64,000 nt of DNA from NCBI GenBank assembly GCA_021789995.1, contig JAJYIQ010000002.1, positions 1-64,000 of the forward strand, in the 5' to 3' direction. The notes under the pieces are model-generated. The model ran no database searches, was not told the DNA's origin, and worked only from the letters and a program-made list of their open reading frames with translations. Origin of the DNA: a bacterium (GTDB lineage: Bacteria > Patescibacteriota > Microgenomatia > UBA1406 > GWC2-37-13). The stretch's first letter is position 1; every line of letters starts with the position of its first letter. A program made the translations under genes and the position numbers. Shown here piece by piece: positions 41,764-50,545 of this stretch.

Positions 41764-41813
41764 ATGAGAATATTATAGGATAGGGAAACAGGGATGTCAA
41801 GGGAAAACAGTCA
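41193..41813. repeat. Duplicated block 2, copy B (promoter plus lipoprotein N-terminus)
   Basis: This block is nearly identical to 42786-43398, apart from point differences and a 9-base indel. It covers the promoter, the lipoprotein signal, the stalk and the charged helix, and stops abruptly where the C-terminal domains diverge. Confidence 0.8.
41772..41800 (-). promoter_or_regulatory. Consensus sigma70 promoter of lipoprotein copy B
   Basis: Read on the minus strand: TTGACA (41800-41795), a 17-bp spacer, and TATAAT (41777-41772), both perfect. The ATG (41763) follows after eight bases, so the mRNA is expected to start at or next to the start codon. Confidence 0.8.
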
Positions 41814-41847
41814 ATGGTTTATTCCAACAACCATCGGCGGAAATCTA

Positions 41848-42153
41848 CTATCTGCCTGAATTGATGCAGTCACTATGATCGGTGCAGCTTGGACAACTGC
41901 CGCCTTCGCAATGACCGGCGAGACAAGCAGTCCAGGTGTTGCCGCAGGAGCCGGGAGGACCAGCACATGTGCCGCCGGCCGGAGTACTGCCATAGGGATT
42001 GGAGGGAGGAACAGGAGTGGGATAGGTAATACTACCACTAGAACAGCAACTTAAGGAAAAGGAATTATCACACGGGCAAGCAGCTTTAACTTTTTGTGTC
42101 AAAAGCAGCATGCCTAATAAACAAGCAAAGATGACAAATAAAAGTTTCTGCAC
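41848..42153 (-). pseudogene. Truncated duplicate of the Cys-rich surface-protein gene
   Basis: The frame gives 101 residues: a signal peptide (LLFVIFACLLGMLLLTQKVKA) and the Cys-rich start, with NPYGSTPAGGTCAGPPGSCG through SCTDHSDCIN identical to the 806-residue protein. It stops just after (NSGR-stop), where about 30 bases present in the intact copy are missing and the sequence then degrades (41815-41857). The region past the stop still resembles the intact gene for a few words (CCAACAACCATCG). A small secreted product is possible, but a decayed duplicate is more likely. Confidence 0.7.
41858..42003. repeat. Duplicated block 1, truncated copy
   Basis: Nearly identical partner of 40275-40420. 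The same order (lipoprotein gene, then surface-protein start) in both places shows that a unit of about 1.6 kb was duplicated in tandem. Confidence 0.75.
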
Positions 42154-42234
42154 TAATTTTATTATGAAGAATATTGCGGGAAATTACAAGAGAAAGATTG
42201 TTTAACAATTCATGGTCATTTGTTGTTGACGGTT

Positions 42235-43350
42235 TTATCGGAACAGCTCGGTAGAATAAATAACGGCGGTTTTTAAATACCCATCGAGTTCTGGTGAATG
42301 GCCAAATTTCTGTATAAGGTTGTAAATCGTAAGCGCTCCTACTGCAACAGGTATCCTATCTTCAATAACGGCTTTTTGTTGAAGAGTTGGGGCTTTCTTA
42401 TGTTGATTTACTCGATCGGCCGTAGTCTGCTCAACCCAGTCATGTATCATGTTTGACATTGCCTCTTTAACTATGGCGAAGGAAAGATAATGCATATCGC
42501 CGTTGAAAAACCTTTTTGGTATATAAATCCCAGTGCCGTCAGATCTAATAGCGTCTTCTTTTCCATCTAGAGGGGGACCAATATATGATGTTGAGGTAAA
42601 AAGATCAGAGGGGGTTTCAATCTCAATATTTGACATTAGATCATCAAAAGTAAATCCACGGTCTTGGAATTTATTGTTAAAATCTGTTCTCAAATCTACT
42701 TCCTCTCCTAAATTATCCCTTGTGTAATTTGTGATAAAATTATTAACCTTTTTGGCATTTACCCCATATGGCGCATAGATTCCTGCCTGTTCAATGGCAT
42801 CATGGATAATCTGTCTTCTGCCGGCATCAAGGTCAGCCGGGACAACGGCATTGGGGCCGGAAGTCAACTGGTCAGCAATCGTTTTGGCCTCTTTCCGGAT
42901 TTCTTCCGGTGACCGGGTAGGAGTGGCAGTGGCTTCTTTAGTGGCAGTAGGAACGACTGTTTTAGTCACGGTGACAGTTGGGTTATTAGTCTCTGTTGCT
43001 GACGGAACGGCAAAGGGTGTTCCCGAGAGAGGTAATGGAGTGCCAACCGTCGGAGTAATAACCGGGACAGTGGCGGTAATCGTTTCCGTTGCTTTTGATG
43101 GGGGGAGAGGAGATACTTCCACGGTTATGGTAGGAGAGGCAGGAATAATTGATGGGGCATGAGCCGGAGTCATCGGGATAATGGCGGTTGCCGTATCGGT
43201 CGCTATCGGGGTTACCCCTTCCGGTGGTTTGGCCATTGCCGGATTATTACTGCAGGCGGATAAAACACCGATAGTTAACGGGGTTAAGGCAAGAGCAGCC
43301 TTAGACAGGGGGATTCCTTTTTGTCTTTCCGGATTAATACCTGTAGGCAT
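42235..43350 (-). CDS. Lipoprotein with Thr/Pro stalk and variable C-terminal domain, copy A
   Basis: The 371-residue product shares residues 1 to about 190 with copy B: lipobox LTIGVLSAC, stalk with PTVTVTKTVVPTAT, and DAGRRQIIHDAIEQA. From there on it has its own C-terminal domain (about 195-371, with NNFITNYTRDNLGEEVDLRT, YIGPPLDGKED and IVKEAMSNMIHDWVEQ). The only shared C-terminal words are YIGP and a VKEA-x-x-N-x-I helix, so the two domains may be distant relatives. A consensus promoter precedes it by eight bases. The downstream partner surface gene is truncated here. Confidence 0.72.
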   Translation of the reverse strand: MPTGINPERQKGIPLSKAALALTPLTIGVLSACSNNPAMAKPPEGVTPIATDTATAIIPMTPAHAPSIIPASPTITVEVSPLPPSKATETITATVPVITPTVGTPLPLSGTPFAVPSATETNNPTVTVTKTVVPTATKEATATPTRSPEEIRKEAKTIADQLTSGPNAVVPADLDAGRRQIIHDAIEQAGIYAPYGVNAKKVNNFITNYTRDNLGEEVDLRTDFNNKFQDRGFTFDDLMSNIEIETPSDLFTSTSYIGPPLDGKEDAIRSDGTGIYIPKRFFNGDMHYLSFAIVKEAMSNMIHDWVEQTTADRVNQHKKAPTLQQKAVIEDRIPVAVGALTIYNLIQKFGHSPELDGYLKTAVIYSTELFR

Positions 43351-43398
43351 ATGAGAATATTATAGGATAGGGAGATGATGGTGTCAAGGGAAAACAGT
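42786..43398. repeat. Duplicated block 2, copy A (promoter plus lipoprotein N-terminus)
   Basis: Nearly identical to 41193-41813. Identity begins two bases before the stop of the upstream gene at 43400 and ends at the CCTGTTCAATGG word, where C-terminal domains diverge. Confidence 0.8.
43359..43387 (-). promoter_or_regulatory. Consensus sigma70 promoter of lipoprotein copy A
   Basis: On the minus strand, TTGACA (43387-43382), a 17-bp spacer and TATAAT (43364-43359) are followed eight bases later by the ATG at 43350. It is the duplicate of the promoter at 41772-41800 with a partly different spacer (ending CTCCCTATCC). Confidence 0.8.
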
Positions 43399-43399
43399 G

Positions 43400-44068
43400 T
43401 TATTGCTTATTTCGTCTGGTCGCCAGGGCTTCACCGATCAAATTTCCCTGGTTATCCTTTTTAAGGCCGTAAGTCGTCCGGCCGTATTTGTTGGTAGTAT
43501 TGTCCACCTGGGGGAGAATGATAATCGCATCTCCCGGTTGGATGGTTTTGTCGAAGAGCGACGGATTGGTCAGCGGATTGCCGTCCAGCAAATGGTGTTC
43601 TGCCGAATTGATTAGAATAATTCCCGGTTTATCCAAAAATTCCATCCCGAATTTGGTGGCAGCGGTAATCCGGATCGGGTCAAGGGCTTTATTGCTAACC
43701 AAAGGATTGGTCAGGAAGACGTAATAATCGTTTGTTCCGGCAATATTTTCCCGCTTGGCATACAGGCCGACGATATAAGGCATTTGGAGAATCTCCTGGT
43801 GCAGGCCGGCGCCGTTTAGGGTGTCTTTATTGTCCGAGGAATAAATTATCGTCCGGCCAAGACTGTCGTTTTTATTTCTGTATAATGTCACGAGTTTGGC
43901 GATAATTGTCGGAACCACCATTGCGGGTTTTGCCGTCGACAAAACCGGTAGTGAAGAAGTAGTTGGGGAAGGAGCCGGTTTCCGGCTGACTAAAAAAGTA
44001 TAATATCCGCCTTCTAATGCAACTACCAGTATTAGAAGAACGAATATACCAAGAAGAATTTTTTGCAT
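43400..44068 (-). CDS. Membrane-anchored extracytoplasmic protein, unknown function
   Basis: The 222-residue product has an N-terminal membrane helix (ILLGIFVLLILVVALEGGYY), a Pro/Ser/Thr linker, and a beta-rich domain (about 60-222). Its size and layout resemble a sortase, but the TLxTC motif and catalytic Cys are absent; there is no Cys at all in the domain, so I do not call it one. PGIILINSAEHHLLDGNPLT and GDAIIILPQVDN are the most distinctive segments. It lies upstream of the lipoprotein copies on the same strand and may belong to the same surface locus. Confidence 0.6.
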   Translation of the reverse strand: MQKILLGIFVLLILVVALEGGYYTFLVSRKPAPSPTTSSLPVLSTAKPAMVVPTIIAKLVTLYRNKNDSLGRTIIYSSDNKDTLNGAGLHQEILQMPYIVGLYAKRENIAGTNDYYVFLTNPLVSNKALDPIRITAATKFGMEFLDKPGIILINSAEHHLLDGNPLTNPSLFDKTIQPGDAIIILPQVDNTTNKYGRTTYGLKKDNQGNLIGEALATRRNKQ

Positions 44069-44126
44069 TTTATATAATTATGAAGAAATTTTTTGGGAAT
44101 TACAAGAGGTAGTAGCAAAAATTCTT

Positions 44127-44155
44127 TTGACAAATTCCGTCGGGTTTGATAAAAA
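44127..44155 (+). promoter_or_regulatory. Promoter of the purine gene block
   Basis: A perfect TTGACA (44127-44132) is followed after 17 bp by TAAAAA (44150-44155). The GTG start codon of purB is at 44165, nine bases downstream, so the mRNA is probably leaderless or nearly so. No SD, riboswitch or PurR-type box is visible. Confidence 0.55.
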
Positions 44156-44164
44156 TATAGACTG

Positions 44165-45508
44165 GTGGACATATTAGAAGCAATTACTCCCATCGACGGA
44201 AGAAATTATCAAAAGCTCACTTCCTTAGTACCATACTTTTCCGAATCGGCTTTAAACAAATACCGCGTCATCATCGAATTAAAATACCTCGAACAACTGG
44301 CCCGTTGCGGTGTCGTGCCGTCACTGACCAAAAAAGAGCTTGATGCAATTAAACATTTAATCAAATCATTTGGCCGGAAAGACCATCAGGAAATCAAAAA
44401 AATTGAAGACAAAATCAATCATGATGTAAAGGCGGTGGAATATTATTTGCGCGCCAAATTTAAGAAGAACGGATTGGAACGGTTGTTACCTTATATCCAT
44501 ATCGGTTTGACATCGGAAGACGTCAATAATTTATCTTATTCACTGATCCTTGCGGAATTCAAGGAAAACATTTTGGAAAAATCGCTGGACGGACTGTTGA
44601 AACAGATAAAAGAACTGGCGGTCAGTAATAAAAATGTGGCGATGCTCGGCCGGACGCATGGCCAGCCGGCCGTTCCAACGACTGTGGGCAAAGAAATGGC
44701 CAATTATTATCACCGGTTAAAAAAACAACAGTCAAAAATCAATTCCTACCGCTTCGAAGGGAAATGCAACGGCGCCGTCGGCAGTTTCAACGCGATGCAG
44801 TTTGTTTATCCGCAAATTGATTGGATCAAATTCAGCCAAGATTTTGTTTCTTCACTTGGCTTGGTAGCGAATTTGTACGTCACCCAAATTTTGTTTTATG
44901 ATAACTGGCTGGAATTTTTTCAGATCATTAATTTGGTCAATGGAATTTTGCTGGACTTTAGTATTAATATTTGGCAATATATTATGCTGGAAGTTTTTGT
45001 CCAGAAAAAAGCGAAAGATGAAGTCGGTAGTTCGACGATGCCGCAAAAAATAAATCCGATTACTTTTGAACATGCCGAAGGAAGCTTGCAGCTGGCCAAC
45101 AGTTATTTCGACCTTTTCCAGCGCAAACTGATTGTGTCCCGGCTGCAGCGGGATTTATCCGATTCGACGGTCCGGCGGACATTCGGCAACGCATTTGCTT
45201 ATACTATTTTGGGCTGGCAAAGTATCGGCCGGGGAATGTCGAAAATTTCCGTTAACAAAGAGCATGTCCGGGAAGAATTAAATAATCACTGGGAAATATT
45301 GGCGGAGGCGATTCAGATATATTTGCGGTCGAAAAAAGACGACAAGGCGTACGAAAAATTGAAAACATTGACCCAGGGCAAAAAGATTACCAAAAAAGTT
45401 TACGGTGAAATCATAAAAGCGTTAGGGTTGGACAAAGAAAAAAAGTTTAGCAACTTGACGCCGGAGAAGTATGTGGGGTTGGCGGTAGAATTAGTCAAAA
45501 AGTTATAA
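44165..45508 (+). CDS. purB: Adenylosuccinate lyase
   Basis: The 447-residue product matches the fumarase/aspartase superfamily and the E. coli-type PurB: LEAITPIDGRNYQKLTSLVP at the start, HIGLTSEDVNNLSYSL (catalytic His loop), RTHGQPAVPTTVGKEMA, and the signature SSTMPQKINPITFEHAEG with the flexible catalytic Ser. It converts adenylosuccinate to AMP and SAICAR to AICAR, releasing fumarate. It starts with GTG, fixed by the promoter at 44127-44155. It heads a purine block and is followed 67 bases later by purA. Confidence 0.95.
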   Translation: MDILEAITPIDGRNYQKLTSLVPYFSESALNKYRVIIELKYLEQLARCGVVPSLTKKELDAIKHLIKSFGRKDHQEIKKIEDKINHDVKAVEYYLRAKFKKNGLERLLPYIHIGLTSEDVNNLSYSLILAEFKENILEKSLDGLLKQIKELAVSNKNVAMLGRTHGQPAVPTTVGKEMANYYHRLKKQQSKINSYRFEGKCNGAVGSFNAMQFVYPQIDWIKFSQDFVSSLGLVANLYVTQILFYDNWLEFFQIINLVNGILLDFSINIWQYIMLEVFVQKKAKDEVGSSTMPQKINPITFEHAEGSLQLANSYFDLFQRKLIVSRLQRDLSDSTVRRTFGNAFAYTILGWQSIGRGMSKISVNKEHVREELNNHWEILAEAIQIYLRSKKDDKAYEKLKTLTQGKKITKKVYGEIIKALGLDKEKKFSNLTPEKYVGLAVELVKKL

Positions 45509-45530
45509 AAAGCTTGATACCGTTCCTTAA

Positions 45531-46844
<1,314 letters not shown>

Positions 46845-46853
46845 AATTTCAAA

Positions 46854-48176
46854 TTGAAAATTAAATTTCCACTTATCATCGTTGGTTCCCAGTGGGGCGA
46901 TGAAGGCAAGGGAAAAGTCGTTGATTTATTGGCAAAACAGGCGACTCATGTCGTCCGCTATAACGGCGGCAATAATGCCGGCCATACCGTCGTTGTCAAC
47001 AGCGAAAAATTTCCGTTATCACTTTTGCCATCGGGTGTCCTGCACCAAAAAAAATTGCTGCTTGCCCAGGGAGTGGTCATCGACCCGGCAGTTCTTATCA
47101 GGGAAATCGAATTCTTCAAAAAAAGAGGTGTACGTGTTGACTTGGTGATTGACCCGCGCGTCAATATTGTCATGCCGTATCACAAGGCGCTCGACGCGGC
47201 GACCGAAGCCTGGAAAGGGAAAAAGGCGACCGGGAGTCTGCACTTGGGGATAGGATATTGCTATGAAGATAAAAACAACCGCTCCGGCGTCCGTTTCGAA
47301 GACCTGATTGACCCGAAAGCGTTAAAGGAAAAACTGGAAACTTTTATCCCTCTGAAAAAAAGACAGATCGAGGGGGTTTTCGGACAGAAAACAAACTTGG
47401 ATATTAAAGAAATTTATCGGGATTATGTTGATTATGGCCGGAAGTTGAAAAGATATCTCGGCGATGTTTCCGCCATTGTCCAGAAAGCGTTAAAAAATCA
47501 CCAGCCCCACTTCGCCGCGTCAAACGCGGCTACTTTAGGGGCGAAAAGGACTAACGTTCTTTTTGAAGGTGCGCACGGGACATTCCTCGACGGAATATTC
47601 GGTACTTATCCGTATACGACCGCCGTTTATACCATCGCCGGCGGCGTGTTTCCTTATGTCGGTATTGCACCGCAAAAAATTTACAGCATGGGAATCGTAA
47701 AAGCGTATACTACCCGCGTCGGCAACGGCCCGTTTCCGACGGAACTTTTCGACAACACCGGCGAAAAAATCCGGGCGGCCGGGGGCGAATTCGGTACCGT
47801 TTCCAAACGGCCCAGACGCTGCGGCTGGCTGGACCTGTCGATGCTTCGGACAGCGATCCGTCTGTCGGGATTCGACTATCTGTCGATTACCAAACTGGAT
47901 GTTTTATCAGGACTGCCAAAATTAAAAGTCGCCGTGTATTATAATGTGGATGGCAAAAAAATCCGGGAAATTCCGGCCATCATGAATTCGTTTGCCCGCT
48001 GCCGGCCGGTTTATAAAGAATTCAAAGGTTGGACGGAAGATATTTCCCGGGTAAGGAAATTTTCCGATTTGCCGAAAGAAGCAAAGGCATATTTGAAATT
48101 TATTGAAAAAGAGTTAAAAGTTCCAATTAAAATTATTTCCGTTGGTGCGGAGAGGGAAGCAAACGTACTATTATAA
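46854..48176 (+). CDS. Divergent adenylosuccinate synthetase paralog
   Basis: The 440-residue product starts with TTG and keeps much of Pur[16 protein letters not shown] (Asp16), [11 protein letters not shown] (His44), LFEGAHGTFLDG, TTRVGNGPFPTELF, RPRRCGWLDL and SITKLDVLSGLPKL. But key IMP-site loops differ. Where PurA has [13 protein letters not shown] this copy has GSLHLGIGYCYEDK, losing the Thr/Arg. TTTGRPRR reads TVSKRPRR. It has about 18 extra residues, with a middle insertion near the SAGS-like segment before LFEGAHG. It may use another nucleotide or amino acid, or form mixed subunits with PurA. The phage PurZ group is another divergent branch, though its Asp-to-Ser change is not seen here. 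Confidence 0.8.
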   Translation: MKIKFPLIIVGSQWGDEGKGKVVDLLAKQATHVVRYNGGNNAGHTVVVNSEKFPLSLLPSGVLHQKKLLLAQGVVIDPAVLIREIEFFKKRGVRVDLVIDPRVNIVMPYHKALDAATEAWKGKKATGSLHLGIGYCYEDKNNRSGVRFEDLIDPKALKEKLETFIPLKKRQIEGVFGQKTNLDIKEIYRDYVDYGRKLKRYLGDVSAIVQKALKNHQPHFAASNAATLGAKRTNVLFEGAHGTFLDGIFGTYPYTTAVYTIAGGVFPYVGIAPQKIYSMGIVKAYTTRVGNGPFPTELFDNTGEKIRAAGGEFGTVSKRPRRCGWLDLSMLRTAIRLSGFDYLSITKLDVLSGLPKLKVAVYYNVDGKKIREIPAIMNSFARCRPVYKEFKGWTEDISRVRKFSDLPKEAKAYLKFIEKELKVPIKIISVGAEREANVLL

Positions 48177-48182
48177 AAATCT

Positions 48183-49616
48183 ATGAAACTAACCGAAGGT
48201 TACACTTACGACGACGTATTACTGATTCCCCAGAAATCCTTTATCGATCACCGGTCGGATGTATCGACCAAGACCAAACTAACACGTCACATCGAATTAA
48301 ATGTTCCTTTTGTTTCGGCCAACATGGATACCGTTACCGAAGGGGAAATGGCGATTGCTTTGGCGCGGGAAGGCGGCATCGGTATCATCCACCGTTTTAT
48401 GACAGTTGATGAACAGGTCACGGAAGTTAATAAAGTAAAAAGAAATGTCGGCTATATCCTGGGTAATCCGTATACAGTCCGTGCCGATATGACCTTAAGC
48501 AAAGTTTGGACCAAAGCGAAAGCGCATAAAATCGATGGCTTTGTCGTCGTCGACGAAAAAAACCGCGTTGTTGGCATTTTAAGCAAACGGGATTTTGCTT
48601 TCGAAACGGATTTGAAAACGAAAGTTGCCAAATTAATGACACCTTTCAAAAAATTGATTGTCGGCAAACCGGGGACGACATTTTCCGAAGCGAAAAACGT
48701 TTTTCACAAATACAAAATCGAAAAATTGCCGCTTATTGATAAAGATAAAAAGCTGGTCGGTTTGATTACCGCCCGTTCGGTCACTAATTACGAAAAATAT
48801 CCCTATTCGACTAAGGATAAATACGGCCGTTACCGCGTCGGCGCGGCGGTCGGCGTCGTCAACGATTATATGGAGCGGGCGGAGGCGCTTGTTAAAGCCG
48901 ATGTCGATGTCCTGGTTGTTGATGTTGCTCACGGCCATAATGAAGTGGCGTTGAAAGCGCTGTCCCAGATAAGAAAAAAATTCAAAGACATCGATTTGAT
49001 CGGCGGCAATGTGGCAACTCCGGAAGGAGCGGAAGATATTATTAAGCGGGGAGCGGATGCCGTTAAAGTCGGCATCGGGCCCGGGGGATTATGCACGACG
49101 CGGATTGTTGCCGGCGTCGGCGTACCGCAGTTTACCGCCGTATCCGAGTGCGCCGAAATCGGCCGGAAATACAACGTGCCGATTATCGCCGATGGCGGTA
49201 CCAATTACCCGGGCGATATCACCAAGGCGCTGGCGGCCGGTGGGTCGACTTGTATGTTGGCCGGCTGGTTTGCCGGAACCGACGAAAGTCCGGGTGGCGT
49301 CATCATGAGAAAGGGCATGAAATTCAAAGTCCACCGCGGCTCCGCCTCTTTCTTAGCCACGGCGGACCGGAAAATCAAACTGGAAAACCATAGCGAAAAA
49401 CAATTGAATACGATTGTTCCCGAAGGCGTCGAAGCACTGGTTCCTTATAAAGGCCATGTAGCCGATGTTATTTATCAGCTGTTGGGTGCTTTGCGATCGG
49501 GAATGAGTTATTGCAATGCTAAATCGATTCCCGAACTGTGGAAAAACGCCCGGTTTGTCAAAATCACCGATGCCGGTTTTCGCGAAAGCCGGTCGCATAA
49601 TGTAGAGGAATTGTAA
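48183..49616 (+). CDS. guaB: IMP dehydrogenase
   Basis: The 477-residue product is a complete IMPDH: N-terminal [12 protein letters not shown], two CBS motifs (about 95-205, such as [20 protein letters not shown] and [19 protein letters not shown]), [18 protein letters not shown] with the catalytic Cys loop, [33 protein letters not shown] (flap), and a final [11 protein letters not shown]. It oxidises IMP to XMP with NAD. It follows the purA paralog by six bases. A terminator-like hairpin (49720-49742) lies downstream. The next enzyme of the pathway, GMP synthase, survives only as a scar at 50481. Confidence 0.97.
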   Translation: MKLTEGYTYDDVLLIPQKSFIDHRSDVSTKTKLTRHIELNVPFVSANMDTVTEGEMAIALAREGGIGIIHRFMTVDEQVTEVNKVKRNVGYILGNPYTVRADMTLSKVWTKAKAHKIDGFVVVDEKNRVVGILSKRDFAFETDLKTKVAKLMTPFKKLIVGKPGTTFSEAKNVFHKYKIEKLPLIDKDKKLVGLITARSVTNYEKYPYSTKDKYGRYRVGAAVGVVNDYMERAEALVKADVDVLVVDVAHGHNEVALKALSQIRKKFKDIDLIGGNVATPEGAEDIIKRGADAVKVGIGPGGLCTTRIVAGVGVPQFTAVSECAEIGRKYNVPIIADGGTNYPGDITKALAAGGSTCMLAGWFAGTDESPGGVIMRKGMKFKVHRGSASFLATADRKIKLENHSEKQLNTIVPEGVEALVPYKGHVADVIYQLLGALRSGMSYCNAKSIPELWKNARFVKITDAGFRESRSHNVEEL

Positions 49617-49687
49617 AATAGATTCATATCGATATATTTTGATCGCTTGATATTTTCTTCCGATTTGGGAAAATAATATATGGGTGT

Positions 49688-49747
49688 CCAACAAAAGATT
49701 GAACACTTTAAAAAATTACCCCGCCATTTGGCGGGTTTTTTTGTTGG
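49688..49747 (+). terminator. Terminator/attenuator-like structure after guaB
   Basis: CCCGCC-ATTT-GGCGGG (49720-49735) followed by seven T residues is a good intrinsic terminator. CCAACAAAA (49688-49696) is perfectly complementary to TTTTGTTGG (49739-49747), which includes part of the T tract, so an extended fold can enclose the whole element. It could end guaB transcripts or attenuate the downstream PRTase gene, whose ATG is at 49770. Confidence 0.55.
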
Positions 49748-49769
49748 GTAAGAATTGATCAATAAATAA

Positions 49770-50471
49770 ATGGTAAAAGAAAATATTTTCCAAACAATAG
49801 AGAGATTAAGACAGGGAGATCCAAAGCAGATCGTATTAAATAAACTTTATACACAGGCGAAAGTGACTAATGAAAATCAAGGATGGATAGATTGGCAGCA
49901 ATTAAATCATCGGTCAGAAAGAGAGTTGCTATTGGCCGGGGCAGTGGCGATCAATGATAACTTTTTATCAAAAATGGATTCCTCACAGCAGCCTTCAGTA
50001 ATCATGAGTATCCCGGCTTCCGGAACCCATGTCGGAAGCTATATAAATTGTGTTTCCGGTATAGATCATTCAATCTCAAAAAAAGGTGATGACGTCGAAG
50101 GACATATGGATGGTGCGGCATTTATTGATAATAACGGAGAATTGGTTATTCCTCATGTGCCGTCGTATGATGGAAAATATTATGCACACCGTTTTAGAGC
50201 AGTTGATCCGGACAAAGATAAAGTTGTCGGTTTGGCGGAATCTTTTATCGCCACCGGGAAAACGTTGGAAACGTATTACACTGCCTTACAACCGTTAGGG
50301 ATACAACCGGTTGTGATGTCAATCGTAGCTATGGATTTACCATACTTAAGAAATCCGCAGGTTGGTTATCAGCGATTGAAAGATATTATGCCGATATATT
50401 CCGTGTTACATGTAACCAGTTTAAGAGGCGGCCAAATACAAGCGACCGTGAATGGGAATGGTCATTTATAA
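49770..50471 (+). CDS. Phosphoribosyltransferase-like protein, degenerate PRPP motif
   Basis: The 233-residue product has a type I PRTase-like core. The PRPP-binding strand reads KVVGLAESFIATGKTLETYY in place of the usual VDDVxxTGxT; the first acidic pair is replaced by Ala-Glu, so activity is uncertain. MSIPASGTHVGSYINCVSG fits the earlier strand and pyrophosphate loop. No hood domain identifies the base. Position between guaB and purF suggests a purine-related role or regulator (as PurR of Bacillus is a PRTase-like protein), but no DNA-binding domain is visible. The guaA remnant begins nine bases downstream. Confidence 0.65.
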   Translation: MVKENIFQTIERLRQGDPKQIVLNKLYTQAKVTNENQGWIDWQQLNHRSERELLLAGAVAINDNFLSKMDSSQQPSVIMSIPASGTHVGSYINCVSGIDHSISKKGDDVEGHMDGAAFIDNNGELVIPHVPSYDGKYYAHRFRAVDPDKDKVVGLAESFIATGKTLETYYTALQPLGIQPVVMSIVAMDLPYLRNPQVGYQRLKDIMPIYSVLHVTSLRGGQIQATVNGNGHL

Positions 50472-50480
50472 ACAACAACA

Positions 50481-50543
50481 ATGATTATTATTGTCGATTT
50501 CGGATCGCAAACATTGCCACCAACGACAATGGAACGGGAATAA
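50481..50543 (+). pseudogene. guaA: guaA (GMP synthase) deletion scar: first and last residues only
   Basis: A 20-codon frame reads MIIIVDFGSQT then LPPTTMERE-stop. The first part matches the universal N-terminus of GuaA amidotransferase (IIIVDFGSQ). The end matches the universal C-terminus of GMP synthase (KPPATIEWE-stop) with substitutions. About 490-500 codons between them are missing, in frame. The stop is two bases before purF, so the operon spacing is preserved. I know no other protein with this combination of ends. Chance is not excluded, given the short length. Confidence 0.65.
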
Positions 50544-50545
50544 TT

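Noticed and set aside
43400-44068. Class E/F sortase
   Set aside because: Size and anchor fit, but the TLxTC motif and any candidate catalytic Cys are missing.
49680-49751. A 23-codon frame beginning MGVQQKIEHFKKLPRHLAGF
   Set aside because: Half of it is encoded by the terminator hairpin and T tract, so it is most likely coincidental.
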